64,000 nt of DNA from JAZKHT01 sp040385245 (GCA_040385245.1 JAZKHT010000001.1:1-64000), one strand, 5' to 3'; positions 16,987 to 26,271 are shown, numbered from the stretch's first letter. Translations and numbers: made by a program. The notes: generated by a model from the sequence alone, not told the origin.

Positions 16987-18009
16987 ATGAAATTCAAAGC
17001 AAAAGCCCTTGTGGGCGTTGCAGCGCTTGCGCTGATGTCCGCAGCCCCCGTCATGGCGCAGGACGTGTCCGCATGTCTGATCACCAAGACTGACACCAAC
17101 CCCTTCTTTGTGAAGATGAAGGAAGGCGCAGAAGCCAAGGCCGCCGAACTGGGCGTAACGCTGAAGGCCTATGCAGGCAAGATCGACGGCGACCATGAAA
17201 GCCAGGTCGCGGCCATCGAAGCCTGCATCGCCGACGGTGCCAAAGGCATCCTGATCACCGCGTCCGACACCAAGGCGATTGTCGACTCGGTGAAGGCTGC
17301 CCGCGATGCCGGCGTTCTGGTCATCGCACTCGACACCCCGCTTGATCCGATCGATGCGGCGGATGCCACCTTTGCGACCGACAACTTTCAGGCCGGTCTG
17401 CTGATTGGCCAGTGGGCCAAGGCCGCATTGGGTGACGCTGCGGCCAATGCCAAGATCGCGATGCTTGACCTTGCCATCAGCCAGCCGTCGGTCGACGTGC
17501 TGCGCGATCAGGGCTTCCTGACCGGTTTCGGCATCGACACGGTGGACGTCAACAAGTGGGGCGACGAAACCGACCCGCGCATCGTTGGCAACGAAGTCAC
17601 CGCCGGCAACGAAGAAGGCGGCCTGAAGGCCATGGAAGCGCTTCTGGCGAAAGACCCGGAAATCAACGTGGTTTACACCATCAACGAACCGTCGGCTGCC
17701 GGTGCCTACGAGGCGCTGAAAGCGGTTGGTCGTGAAAAAGACGTGCTGATCGTTTCGGTTGACGGCGGCTGCCCGGGCGTTGCCGACGTGAAAGACGGCG
17801 TGATCGGTGCCACCTCGCAGCAGTATCCGCTGCAAATGGCGGCGCTGGGCGTCGAAGCCATCGCCAAGTTCGCCGCTGATGGCACCAAGCCGGCCCCGAC
17901 CGAAGGCAAAGCCTTCTTCGATACCGGTGTGGCGCTGATCACCGACAAGCCCGCCGAAGGCGTCGAGTCCATCGACACCACCAAAGGCGCGGAGCTGTGC
18001 TGGGGCTGA
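16987..18009 (+). CDS. frcB: Sugar ABC transporter periplasmic binding protein (FrcB-like)
   Basis: 340 residues, type I periplasmic binding fold (Peripla_BP_4). A signal peptide (KFKAKALVGVAALALMSAAPVMAQ) precedes VSACLITKTDTNPFFVKMKEGAEAKAAELG. The sugar-binding loop ALDTPLDP and VVYTINEPSAAGAYEALKA follow. ATG at 16987 has GGGAGGA six to seven bases upstream. The order of binding protein, permease, ATPase and P-loop kinase beside a ROK repressor matches the fructose frcBCAK system of rhizobia and rhodobacters, so fructose is the favoured substrate; mannose, ribose or another sugar cannot be excluded. Confidence 0.88.
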   Translation: MKFKAKALVGVAALALMSAAPVMAQDVSACLITKTDTNPFFVKMKEGAEAKAAELGVTLKAYAGKIDGDHESQVAAIEACIADGAKGILITASDTKAIVDSVKAARDAGVLVIALDTPLDPIDAADATFATDNFQAGLLIGQWAKAALGDAAANAKIAMLDLAISQPSVDVLRDQGFLTGFGIDTVDVNKWGDETDPRIVGNEVTAGNEEGGLKAMEALLAKDPEINVVYTINEPSAAGAYEALKAVGREKDVLIVSVDGGCPGVADVKDGVIGATSQQYPLQMAALGVEAIAKFAADGTKPAPTEGKAFFDTGVALITDKPAEGVESIDTTKGAELCWG

Positions 18010-18140
18010 TCGCCGAGACAGCCACGCCGCGATTGATTTGTGGCATGGCTTGATCAACAACTGTTGTACGAGGGCGGCCATCGCGCCGCCCTCGTCATAA
18101 CTGGCGCATGGGAAGGTGCCAGCGCATGGAGGGGAACAGC

Positions 18141-19214
18141 ATGACTGCCGAAATCAAGCAGGCATCGGGTTTCGAAGAGGGCCTAAAAGGCGCCTCGGAG
18201 AAAGTCGCTGAGTTTCACGAGGAAAAAAGCGTACTGAAAAAGCTTCAGCACTGGTTGCACCAGACGCCATCGGCGGTGCCGATGATCGTGTTGGTGGTGG
18301 CTGTCATCGTGTTCGGTCTTTTGTCCGACAACTTTTTCAAGGCGACGACGCTGTCGACCATCCTGCAACAGATTGCCATCGTCGGCATCCTTGGGTGTGC
18401 GCAGTCCATCGTGGTTCTGACGGCAGGGATCGATCTGTCGGTCGGGGCCATCGCGGTGTTTTCTTCAGTGCTGATGGGGCAGATCACATTCCGGTATGGC
18501 GTGCCTGCCGAACTGTCGATCATCATCGGCCTGATCCTTGGCACCGCCATGGGGGCGATCAACGGATTTCTGGTCGCGCGCATGAAGCTGCCGCCCTTTA
18601 TCGTGACACTGGGCACATGGCAGGTTCTGCTTGCCTCCAACTTCATCTTTTCAGCGAACGAGACGATCCGCAGTTCCGACATCGAGGAACAAGCCGTGGC
18701 GCTGCAACTGTGGGGCGGGGCCATCCAGCCGGGCGGGGTCAAAGTGCTGTATGCCGTGTTCCTGATGATCGCACTGGTTGCCATAATGTCTTATGTGCTG
18801 CGCCACACTGCCTGGGGCCGCCACGTGTATGCCGTGGGCGACGACCCAGAGGCGGCGGCACTGGCGGGGGTCAACACATCGCGCGTGCTGATCCAGGTCT
18901 ATGCACTGGCCGGGCTGTTCTGCGCCGTTGCGGGTTGGGTGATGATCGGGCGCTTCGGCTCTGTCTCTCCCACCGCATCCACGGGGCAGTTGGGGAACAT
19001 CCAGTCGATCACCGCCGTTGTGATTGGGGGCATCAGCCTGTTTGGCGGGCGCGGCTCTATCGTGGGCATGTTCTTTGGCGCGTTGATCGTCGGTGTCTTT
19101 GAAATGGGCCTGCGCCTTGTCGGCACAGACCCGCAATGGACCTTCTTCCTTATCGGCGTGCTGATCATCTTTGCCGTCGCCGTAGACCAGTGGATCAGAA
19201 AGGCAGCAGCATAA
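18141..19214 (+). CDS. frcC: Sugar ABC transporter permease (FrcC-like)
   Basis: 357 residues, a BPD_transp_2 permease of the ribose/fructose group. A charged N-terminal extension of about 45 residues precedes eight or more membrane helices. The motif GIDLSVGAIAVFSSVLMG and the EAA-like loop GDDPEAAALAGVNTSRVLIQVYALAGL are characteristic, as is GGISLFGGRGSIVGMFFGALIVG. The start at 18141 follows a strong GGAGGGG; ATGs at 18108 and 18126 lie upstream of that site. The stop overlaps the ATPase start by one base (TAATG). Confidence 0.92.
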   Translation: MTAEIKQASGFEEGLKGASEKVAEFHEEKSVLKKLQHWLHQTPSAVPMIVLVVAVIVFGLLSDNFFKATTLSTILQQIAIVGILGCAQSIVVLTAGIDLSVGAIAVFSSVLMGQITFRYGVPAELSIIIGLILGTAMGAINGFLVARMKLPPFIVTLGTWQVLLASNFIFSANETIRSSDIEEQAVALQLWGGAIQPGGVKVLYAVFLMIALVAIMSYVLRHTAWGRHVYAVGDDPEAAALAGVNTSRVLIQVYALAGLFCAVAGWVMIGRFGSVSPTASTGQLGNIQSITAVVIGGISLFGGRGSIVGMFFGALIVGVFEMGLRLVGTDPQWTFFLIGVLIIFAVAVDQWIRKAAA

Positions 19215-19987
19215 TGGAACCCATCCTGAAAGGCCGCAATCTGGTAAAGCGGTATGGCAAGGTCACGGCCTTGGACAACTGCGACTTCGATCTGTATCCC
19301 GGCGAAATTCTGGCCGTGATCGGGGACAACGGGGCCGGAAAATCCACCTTGATCAAGGCCGTGTCGGGGGCGGTGATCCCCGACGAGGGCGAGATTTTTC
19401 TGGACGGCAATCCGATCCACTTCACCTCGCCCATCGACGCGCGGGCGGCGGGGATCGAGACGGTGTATCAGACGCTGGCGATGTCGCCTGCCCTGTCGAT
19501 CGCTGACAACATGTTCATGGGGCGCGAACTGCGCAAACCCGGCATCATGGGGTCGATGTTCCGAATGCTCGACCGTCCCGCGATGGAGAAATTCGCGCGC
19601 GGCAAGCTGAACGAACTGGGTCTGATGACGATCCAGAACATCAATCAGGCGGTAGAAACGCTGTCGGGTGGTCAACGGCAGGGTGTCGCCGTGGCGCGGG
19701 CGGCGGCGTTCGGATCAAAGGTCATCATTCTGGACGAACCGACAGCCGCCCTTGGCGTCAAGGAAAGCCGGCGCGTTCTGGAACTGATCCTTGATGTGCG
19801 GTCGCGCGGTATTCCGATCATCCTGATCAGCCACAACATGCCACATGTGTTCGAAGTGGCCGATCGCATCCACATCCACCGCTTGGGCAAACGGCTGTGT
19901 GTCATCAACCCGAAAGAGCACAGCATGTCCGACGCCGTGGCCTACATGACCGGGGCAAAGCTGCCCGAAGGACTTGTGGCGGCATGA
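19214..19987 (+). CDS. frcA: Sugar ABC transporter ATPase (FrcA-like)
   Basis: 257 residues, a single ABC domain: Walker A GDNGAGKST, signature LSGGQRQ, Walker B VIILDEPTAAL and the switch histidine in ILISHNMPHV. Unlike the ribose RbsA ATPases (about 500 residues, two ABC domains), this is the short single-domain form typical of FrcA. The ATG overlaps the permease stop by one base, and the gene's own stop overlaps the kinase gene by four bases. Confidence 0.92.
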   Translation: MEPILKGRNLVKRYGKVTALDNCDFDLYPGEILAVIGDNGAGKSTLIKAVSGAVIPDEGEIFLDGNPIHFTSPIDARAAGIETVYQTLAMSPALSIADNMFMGRELRKPGIMGSMFRMLDRPAMEKFARGKLNELGLMTIQNINQAVETLSGGQRQGVAVARAAAFGSKVIILDEPTAALGVKESRRVLELILDVRSRGIPIILISHNMPHVFEVADRIHIHRLGKRLCVINPKEHSMSDAVAYMTGAKLPEGLVAA

Positions 19988-20598
19988 CACCACAGGCCCT
20001 TGCCGAAGAAATCCGGCGGCGGGCCGATGGGCGGGGGCGGTTCATCACCGCCCTTGCCGGACCGCCCGGTGCGGGGAAATCCACCCTTGCCGCAGCGGTG
20101 GTCGCCGCCCTGGGGCCGGGGGCGCGGGTGGTGCCGATGGACGGCTTTCACTATGACGACACGGTTCTGATCGCGCGGGGACAGCGTGCCCGCAAAGGTG
20201 CGCCTGAAACCTTTGACGTGGCGGGTTTTCTGAACCTGATGCGCCGCCTGCGCGACGACACTGAAACCGAAGTGGCCATTCCCGTCTTTGACCGCACGAT
20301 GGAATTGTCCCGCGCCGGGGCCGATATCGTTACCCCCGATGACCAATTTCTGGTGGTCGAAGGCAATTACCTGCTGCTGGACGAAAATCCCTGGACCGCG
20401 CTTGGCGATTACTTTGACATGACCGTCTTTCTGGACGTGCCAGAGGCGGAACTTGAAAGACGCCTGATCCAGCGCTGGCTCGACCACGGCAAGACCGAAG
20501 CAGAGTCCGTGGCATGGATCGCGTCCAACGATTTGCCGAACGCCCTGCGCGTCACGCGCGGATCGCGCACTGCAGATGCAGTCATTCGCTGGCAATAG
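19984..20598 (+). CDS. P-loop kinase of the FrcK / uridine-kinase-like family
   Basis: 204 residues with Walker A GPPGAGKST at about 26-34 and a phosphoribulokinase/uridine kinase-like layout: MDGFHYDD, then PVFDRTMELSRAGADIV, VVEGNYLLLDENPW and the lid LERRLIQRWLDHGKTEAES. It is translationally coupled (ATGA) to the sugar ABC ATPase, the position of frcK in rhizobial fructose operons. It is likely to phosphorylate a small molecule, perhaps the imported sugar; the substrate is unproven, and annotations for this family vary between nucleoside kinase and fructose transport kinase. Confidence 0.8.
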   Translation: MTPQALAEEIRRRADGRGRFITALAGPPGAGKSTLAAAVVAALGPGARVVPMDGFHYDDTVLIARGQRARKGAPETFDVAGFLNLMRRLRDDTETEVAIPVFDRTMELSRAGADIVTPDDQFLVVEGNYLLLDENPWTALGDYFDMTVFLDVPEAELERRLIQRWLDHGKTEAESVAWIASNDLPNALRVTRGSRTADAVIRWQ

Positions 20599-20650
20599 GA
20601 CGCTTGAGACATTCGTCTGCCCCAGGTGCAGCGCGGACGTTTCACCCTGT

Positions 20651-21568
20651 TCAGGGTGTCATCGACTTGCGCTGACGCGCGCGTTCCAACCCCAGTTGAC
20701 GTTCGCGCCAAATGATCAGGATGCCCGCCGTCACCACCAGCGCCGCACCGCACAGCATCGTCCAGGTTGGCACTTCGGCAAATACGAAATAGCCGATCCC
20801 CAGCGCAAACAGCATCGACGCATAATCAAACGGCGCCACCAAGGACGCGTCCGCCTCGCGGTAACTGGACGTCAGCAGGATCTGTCCTACTCCGCCCATC
20901 AGGCCTGCGGCGACCAACAGGAACGTCTCGAACCGGGTTGGAACGACCCAACCAAAAGGAATCGTGGTCAGCGACAGCATCGTTGCGGTGACCGAAAACC
21001 AAAAGACGATGGCGGCGGTCTTTTCGGTCATCACCATCTTGCGGATGAACACCTGTGCCAGCGCCGTGAACACCGCACCGCCCAGCACCAGCATCGCGCC
21101 AAAGGCTGCGCGGTGATCCGATGCGTCAGCGTCCAGCACGGTCAGACGGGGGGACAGCACGATCAAAACGCCTGTCAGACCCAGGACCACGCACGAGATT
21201 CGGAACAGGCGAACATCCTCGCCCAGAAACATCGCAGCGAAGATGACGGTCAGCAGGGGCGCGGCATAGCCGATTGCGGTCACCTCGGGCAACGGCAGAT
21301 AGCCAAGCGCCGCAAACCCAAGGCCCATGGCGCAGGTGCCGGCAAATCCGCGCCAGAAATGCCCGATCGGGCTGACGGCATGAAAACCGGTCGACAATTC
21401 CCGCCGCGCGGCCAGCCACATGACGATCACAGGTATTGCAAAAAGCGACCGAAAGAACACCGCCTGTCCGGCCGGAACATGCGCCGCCGTCGCCTTGATC
21501 ATCGACGCCATGACGATGAAGATCAGAACGGAACCGAGTTTCAGGGCAATGCCGCGCAAAGGGCGCAT
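20651..21568 (-). CDS. EamA/DMT family transporter
   Basis: 305 residues, ten predicted membrane helices in two EamA repeats, the drug/metabolite transporter (RhaT-like) family. The first repeat is marked by AAHVPAGQAVFFRSLFAIPVI and AALGYLPLPEVTAIGYAAPLL, the second by AIVFWFSVTATMLSL and DASLVAPFDYASMLFALGIGYFVFAEVPT. The ATG at 21568 is the only sensible start; a long open frame upstream is the shadow of adenine deaminase on the other strand. The substrate is unknown. It converges on the kinase gene with a 52-bp spacer holding a small CACCCTG/CAGGGTG hairpin (20643-20658). Confidence 0.88.
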   Translation of the reverse strand: MRPLRGIALKLGSVLIFIVMASMIKATAAHVPAGQAVFFRSLFAIPVIVMWLAARRELSTGFHAVSPIGHFWRGFAGTCAMGLGFAALGYLPLPEVTAIGYAAPLLTVIFAAMFLGEDVRLFRISCVVLGLTGVLIVLSPRLTVLDADASDHRAAFGAMLVLGGAVFTALAQVFIRKMVMTEKTAAIVFWFSVTATMLSLTTIPFGWVVPTRFETFLLVAAGLMGGVGQILLTSSYREADASLVAPFDYASMLFALGIGYFVFAEVPTWTMLCGAALVVTAGILIIWRERQLGLERARQRKSMTP

Positions 21569-21685
21569 GGGACTCTCTTGATCGGGGATGGCCTTTTGGA
21601 TCATCCATCGCCGGTGGATGCAAGGGGCGATACCCACTGGACCTTGCCGCCGTCCTGCGCTTCCCTGTACCGAAAGGGGATCACC

Positions 21686-23386
21686 ATGACACACGCATCC
21701 ATTGCCGACCGGATTGATCAGGGGCGCGGAATCACCCCCGCCGATCTGGTGCTGAAGGGCGGGCGCGTGTTTGACCTGATCACCGGCGATCTCGTGGAAA
21801 CCGATGTCGCGATCTGCGGCGATACCATCGTGGGCGTGTTCGGCACCTACACCGGCACGCAAGAAGTGGACGTGACGGGCAAGATCATCGTGCCGGGGTT
21901 CATCGACACCCACCTGCACATCGAAAGCAGCCTTGTCACCCCGTTCGAATTCGACCGTTGCGTGACGCCGCGCGGCGTCACGACGGTGATCTGCGATCCG
22001 CACGAAATCGCCAATGTCTGTGGGCTGACCGGCATCCACTATTTCCTGGATGCATCGTCGCGGACGCTGATGGACATCCGCGTGCAATTGTCGTCCTGCG
22101 TGCCATCGACCCACATGGAAACGACTGGCGCGCGGCTTGAGGCGGCCGATCTGATCCCGCTGATAGACCATCCTCGTATCATTGGTCTGGCGGAATTCAT
22201 GAATTATCCCGGCGTGTTGTCGCGCGATCCTGGCTGCATGGCCAAACTGGATGCATGGCAGGGCCGCCATATCGACGGCCACGCACCCCTGCTGCGCGGC
22301 AACGATCTGAACGGCTATATCGCCGCCGGTATCCGCACCGAGCATGAGGCGACGACAGCGGATGAGGCGTTGGAAAAGCTGCGCAAGGGGATGCGGGTGC
22401 TGATCCGCGAAGGATCGGTGTCCAAGGATCTGCACGCGCTGGTGCCCTTGCTGACCGAACGCCACGCGCCCTATCTGTGTCTTTGCACCGATGACCGCAA
22501 TCCGCTGGATATCGGGGAACACGGGCATCTGGATTACATGATCCGCACGGCGATTGCGCTTGGGGCATCGCCGCTTGCCGTCTACCGCGCCGCCAGCCTG
22601 TCTGCGGCCGAGGCGTTCGGACTGAAGGATCGCGGCCTGATCGCGCCCGGCAAGCGGGCGGATATCGTCGTGATCGACACGCTGGAGGGCTGCCACGCCA
22701 GTGCAGTGTATGCGGGCGGGGTTGCGGTGACCGACGCGGCCTTTGCCGCACGCGACCTCATACCCCCTGTCGCGCGCCATTCGGTCAAGGCCCCACCCGT
22801 TACGGCGCAGGATTTCCGCACCGGGGGAAACCGCACGGAAACGCCGGTGATCGGCATCCTGCCCGGCAAGATCATCACCGACTACCTGACCTATGACATC
22901 GCCCCGCAAGATGGCGACAAACGTCCCGACATCGCGCGCGATCTGGTGAAAATCGCCGTGATCGAACGCCACGGCGTGAACGGCAACCGGGCGACGGGCT
23001 TTGTCAAAGGGTTTGGCCTGCAACGCGGTGCCATAGCCTCGACCGTCTGCCACGACCACCACAACATTGCCGTCGTGGGCGCGGATTATGCCGACATGGC
23101 GCTGGCCGCAAACCGACTTGGCCAGATCGAAGGCGGGTTCGTAGTCGTCGAAGGAGGGCGCGTGCTGGCAGAGCTTGCCCTGCCCGTCGCCGGGTTGATG
23201 AGCCTCGCGCCGTTCGAGACGGTTCGCACCGCCCTTGTCGCCCTGCGCGCGGCGGCCCGAACACTGGGCGTGACGTTGGAAGAACCGTTCCTGCAACTGG
23301 CCTTTCTGGCCCTGCCCGTGATCCCGCATCTGAAGATCACCGATCACGGCATGGTCGATGTGGATCGGTTCGAGATCATCCCCTGA
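21686..23386 (+). CDS. ade: Adenine deaminase
   Basis: 566 residues of the AdeC amidohydrolase family, converting adenine to hypoxanthine and ammonia in purine salvage. The metal site begins with GFIDTHLHIESS, followed by TTVICDPHEIANV, GHAPLL and a final LCTDDRNP region; the adenine deaminase C-terminal domain contains KIITDYLTYDI, ATGFVKGFGLQRGAIASTVCHDHHN and LAFLALPVIPHLKITDHGMVD. ATG at 21686 has AAAGGGG upstream. The gene is divergent from the EamA transporter; a base-export role for the latter is possible but only inferred from position. Confidence 0.95.
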   Translation: MTHASIADRIDQGRGITPADLVLKGGRVFDLITGDLVETDVAICGDTIVGVFGTYTGTQEVDVTGKIIVPGFIDTHLHIESSLVTPFEFDRCVTPRGVTTVICDPHEIANVCGLTGIHYFLDASSRTLMDIRVQLSSCVPSTHMETTGARLEAADLIPLIDHPRIIGLAEFMNYPGVLSRDPGCMAKLDAWQGRHIDGHAPLLRGNDLNGYIAAGIRTEHEATTADEALEKLRKGMRVLIREGSVSKDLHALVPLLTERHAPYLCLCTDDRNPLDIGEHGHLDYMIRTAIALGASPLAVYRAASLSAAEAFGLKDRGLIAPGKRADIVVIDTLEGCHASAVYAGGVAVTDAAFAARDLIPPVARHSVKAPPVTAQDFRTGGNRTETPVIGILPGKIITDYLTYDIAPQDGDKRPDIARDLVKIAVIERHGVNGNRATGFVKGFGLQRGAIASTVCHDHHNIAVVGADYADMALAANRLGQIEGGFVVVEGGRVLAELALPVAGLMSLAPFETVRTALVALRAAARTLGVTLEEPFLQLAFLALPVIPHLKITDHGMVDVDRFEIIP

Positions 23387-23470
23387 CCACCTGTCTTTTG
23401 CACTTTCAACCTATTGTGCCTTGCAACCCGCTACTTGCCCGACCACGCTAGGGTGTGGTCAGGGGGAAGA

Positions 23471-24133
23471 ATGGGCAGGGGCAGACCAATTTCGCGGCGA
23501 TTTTCCGGGCGGGGATCAAACACCCCGCCAGAACAGCGTCGCCGTGTGTCGCAGATGCTGGAACTGATTGCCGCCGATACGCGGCTGGAGCGGATTTCGG
23601 TTAGCGCGCTGATGAATGCGATGGATGCCCGCGCGGTGGCGGCGCTGATCCTGCTGTTTGCGCTGCCCAATGTCTTGCCCACTCCACCGGGGACGTCGGC
23701 CATCCTTGGCCTGCCGTTGCTGTATCTCTGCGCGCAGATGATGATGGGGCGTTTGCCTTGGCTGCCTGCCCTGATCGCTGACCGGTCAATGACCCGGGCC
23801 GATTTCGGCAGCTTTGTCGCCCGCGTGTCGCCCGTGCTGGCGCGGGCCGAACGCTTGCTGAAACCGCGCTGGATGTGGATCACCTCGGCCCGGTCCGAAC
23901 GAGTGATCGGGGGATTCTGTCTGCTGCTGGCAATCGTGCTGGCCCTGCCCATTCCGCTGGGCAACATGCTGCCCGCCTTTTCCATCTGCCTCATGGCACT
24001 GGGAATGTTGGAAAGGGACGGTCTGTGGGTTCTGGCCGGTGCGACTGTCGGCATCCTGTCGCTGCTGATCGTTTACGGCGTCGTACTGGCCCTGTTCAAG
24101 GCTGCGATTTTCATCGTCATCAACGCCTTTTGA
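23471..24133 (+). CDS. ExoD family exopolysaccharide-synthesis-related membrane protein
   Basis: 220 residues matching the ExoD family, named for a Sinorhizobium meliloti gene affecting exopolysaccharide and alkaline tolerance. Typical text: ALMNAMDARAVAALILLFALPNVLPTPPGTSAILGLPLL, then about four further membrane segments ending ALFKAAIFIVINAF. The ATG at 23471 is preceded by AGGGGGAAGA; an upstream in-frame extension from 23414 is not family-like. The biochemical role is unknown. A strong terminator follows directly. Confidence 0.8.
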   Translation: MGRGRPISRRFSGRGSNTPPEQRRRVSQMLELIAADTRLERISVSALMNAMDARAVAALILLFALPNVLPTPPGTSAILGLPLLYLCAQMMMGRLPWLPALIADRSMTRADFGSFVARVSPVLARAERLLKPRWMWITSARSERVIGGFCLLLAIVLALPIPLGNMLPAFSICLMALGMLERDGLWVLAGATVGILSLLIVYGVVLALFKAAIFIVINAF

Positions 24134-24140
24134 CATACGA

Positions 24141-24166
24141 AAAAAGCGCCCCAAAGGGCGCTTTTT
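24141..24166. terminator. Bidirectional rho-independent terminator
   Basis: AAAAAGCGCCC / GGGCGCTTTTT with a CAAA loop. It ends the exoD-like gene (plus) and can stop transcripts from tRNA-Ala on the minus strand. Confidence 0.92.
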
Positions 24167-24192
24167 CAACCGCGTTGCCGCGAAGATTGATT

Positions 24193-24268
<76 letters not shown>

Positions 24269-24381
24269 ACCGGGTCGAAGCATTTCTGCTTCGATGGGCG
24301 CTGTTTAGGTTAGGGCGCGGTGGGGTGCAAGGGGAAAAATGCACGCCCCATCGCGCCTTTCGGACACCCGAACAGACGGTA

Positions 24382-24717
24382 TCAGACTTCTTCTTCGTCT
24401 CCTGCGACGTCAGCCAGATCGTCCAGCGACACGTTGTCGTCGGCGTCATCTTCCAGCAGATCATCGTCCAGTTCCGCGTCGTCGGTGACGCCTGTTTCCA
24501 GCAGATCATCATCGGCTTCCAGATCGTCAACCAGAACGTCTTCGTCCTTTTCTGGGACGACGCGGCTGATCACGGCTGCGGCCATCTTGCGACGCGCCGT
24601 TTCGATATCCACAACTTCGCCCGTATAGGGGCTGACGATGGGCGACTTGTTCAGGTCGTAAAAGCGCTTCCCGGTGGTGGGGCAAATGCGCTTGGTGCCC
24701 CATTCTGCTTTGGGCAT
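24382..24717 (-). CDS. TIGR02300 family (FYDLN acid) protein
   Basis: 111 residues. The N-terminal third, MPKAEWGTKRICPTTGKRFYDLN, then PYTGE, is the conserved FYDLN domain of alphaproteobacteria, a small zinc-ribbon-like fold judging from the family, though only one Cys is evident here. The rest is extremely acidic (long runs of Asp/Glu/Leu, ending ADVAGDEEEV) and probably disordered. The start is the ATG at 24717, with AAGGGG eight bases upstream. Function is unknown in the family. Confidence 0.88.
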   Translation of the reverse strand: MPKAEWGTKRICPTTGKRFYDLNKSPIVSPYTGEVVDIETARRKMAAAVISRVVPEKDEDVLVDDLEADDDLLETGVTDDAELDDDLLEDDADDNVSLDDLADVAGDEEEV

Positions 24718-24852
24718 GGTGTTCCCCTTGAAAAGGCTGGATGTCCAGAAGGCCGTCGCTTGCCATAGTGCAAGGCAGGTGTCAAAGGCTTTTGGAGCGG
24801 TTGCCGTCGGATGCGATCTGGCTATTCTGGCCTCGCTATTCAAGGGGATGCC

Positions 24853-25539
24853 ATGCCCGTGCTTTCGGGAACACCGCCGGTCGAGATCACGCTGCGCCGG
24901 TCGGCCCGCGCGCGGCGGTTTTCGCTGCGCGTGTCGCGGCTTGACGGGCGGGTGACGCTGTCCGTTCCCCTGCGCGCGCAGGAATCCGAGGCGATGGCGT
25001 TTGCGCGCGCGCAAGAAGACTGGATCAGAACCACGCTGTCCCGCATGCCGTCGCAGGCCGGCGTCGGGATGGGCACGATCCTGCCGGTGGAAGGGCGGTT
25101 GTTGACCCTGACCCCCGCCACCGGCCGCGCGCCACGGATCGAAGGCGATTCGCTGCTGGTGCCGGGCGATCCGGCGCAGGCGGGCATTCGGGCGGGCGCG
25201 TTCCTAAAGCTGATGGCACGCGACCGGCTGTCGGCGGCGTCGGACCGGTATGCCGTAATGGTGGGGCGGCCCGTGACCCGGATCAGCTTGCGCGACACGC
25301 GGTCACGCTGGGGGTCTTGCGCGCATGATGGGTCGCTGATGTATTCGTGGCGGCTGATCATGGCCCCGCCGTCGGTGCTGGATTATGTGGCCGCGCATGA
25401 AGTGGCGCATCTGGTGGAAATGAACCATTCCACTGCCTTCTGGGATGTGGTGACGCGCCTGTGTCCGCACTGGAAGCAGGAACGGGGATGGCTGCACGAA
25501 CACGGGCAGGCGTTGCACGGATACCGTTTCGGGGATTGA
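24853..25539 (+). CDS. SprT/YgjP-like zinc metallopeptidase (M48/DUF45)
   Basis: 228 residues. The zinc site AAHEVAHLVEMNHSTAFWDVV (HEVAH plus a downstream His) and the preceding TRSRWGSCAHDGSLMYSWRLIMAP are the signature of the YgjP/DUF45 family. No signal peptide is present, so it is cytoplasmic. The start ATG at 24853 has AAGGGG five bases upstream. Substrate unknown. It is divergent from the FYDLN gene across a 135-bp spacer. Confidence 0.87.
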   Translation: MPVLSGTPPVEITLRRSARARRFSLRVSRLDGRVTLSVPLRAQESEAMAFARAQEDWIRTTLSRMPSQAGVGMGTILPVEGRLLTLTPATGRAPRIEGDSLLVPGDPAQAGIRAGAFLKLMARDRLSAASDRYAVMVGRPVTRISLRDTRSRWGSCAHDGSLMYSWRLIMAPPSVLDYVAAHEVAHLVEMNHSTAFWDVVTRLCPHWKQERGWLHEHGQALHGYRFGD

Positions 25540-25551
25540 CCGCACCGCACC

Positions 25552-26223
25552 ATGGGTGCTTGGCTGCGGCCCATGTTGATCACGCCCCGCCCTTCTGATC
25601 CGAATGCCGCCGCCCATGAACGGGTCTACCGGACGCTGCGTCAGCAGGTGATGCATGGCGAACTTGCTCCCGGTCAGGCGATGACCCTGCGTGGTCTGGG
25701 CAAGCAGTTCGGCGTGTCGATGACGCCAGCGCGCGAAGCGGTGCGTCGTCTGGTGGCCGAAGGGGCCTTTACCATGTCGTCGTCGGGTCGGATTTCAACG
25801 CCCGAACTCAGCCCCGAGCGAATCGAGGAACTGGCCGCGATCCGCGCGTTGCTGGAGCCCGAGATGGCCGCGCGCGCCCTGCCGCGCGCCCATTTCGCCC
25901 TGATCGAGCGGTTGGCCGCGATCAACGCGCTGAACGCCGAGGCGGTGGTGAAACAGGATGCTGTGGCCTATGTCCGCACCAATCTGGAATTTCACCGCAC
26001 GCTGTATCTGCGCGCACAGGCCCCTGCGATGCTGGCGATGTGCGAAACGGTCTGGTTGCAACTGGGGCCGACCATGCGCGCGCTTTATTCCAAGCTGCGA
26101 CGCAAGGAACCGCCACAGCATCACCGCATGATTTTGGCCGCGCTGAAGGCGGGTGATGAACCTGGGCTGCGGCTGGCGGTGCGGACGGACGTGACGCAAG
26201 GATTGCGGCATCTGGCCGGATAG
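25552..26223 (+). CDS. GntR family (FadR subfamily) transcriptional regulator
   Basis: 223 residues: an N-terminal winged helix-turn-helix (ERVYRTLRQQVMHGELAPGQAMTLRGLGKQFGVSMTPAREAVRRLVAEG) and a C-terminal all-helical FCD ligand domain (ALLEPEMAARAL, FHRTLYLRAQAPAML, HHRMILAALKAGD). FCD proteins usually sense carboxylic acids. The start could be ATG 25552 or ATG 25573; neither has a good ribosome site, and the gene begins only 12 bp after the metallopeptidase stop. Targets are unknown. It is the only GntR gene near the TCA cluster. Confidence 0.88.
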   Translation: MGAWLRPMLITPRPSDPNAAAHERVYRTLRQQVMHGELAPGQAMTLRGLGKQFGVSMTPAREAVRRLVAEGAFTMSSSGRISTPELSPERIEELAAIRALLEPEMAARALPRAHFALIERLAAINALNAEAVVKQDAVAYVRTNLEFHRTLYLRAQAPAMLAMCETVWLQLGPTMRALYSKLRRKEPPQHHRMILAALKAGDEPGLRLAVRTDVTQGLRHLAG

Positions 26224-26251
26224 CGTTGCGGCAGGGGTGTCCCCCTTGTAC

Positions 26252-26271
26252 GCGGGCCGCGCCTCACCCCC
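26252..26271 (+). repeat. Copy 1 of a 20-bp dispersed repeat
   Basis: The 20 bases beginning GCGGGCCGCGCC and ending TCACCCCC recur exactly at 59928-59947. This copy sits between convergent genes (the GntR regulator and lpdA) and forms the left arm region of the hairpin at 26259-26301. Confidence 0.8.

Noticed and set aside
20643..20658. CACCCTG/CAGGGTG hairpin between the kinase and EamA genes
   Set aside because: Two-base loop and no T run on either strand; too weak to list as a terminator.
20576..21685. Plus-strand open frame leading into adenine deaminase
   Set aside because: It covers the EamA gene in antisense; the ribosome site and family start are at 21686.
21569..23347. Minus-strand open frame upstream of the EamA gene
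   Set aside because: Antisense to adenine deaminase; composition is Arg/His-rich as expected of a shadow frame in GC-rich DNA.
24382..24560. Repetitive GAT/GAC-rich tract that could be taken for a tandem repeat or CRISPR-like array
   Set aside because: It is codon repetition for the acidic Asp/Leu tail of the FYDLN protein; no regular repeat-spacer structure.
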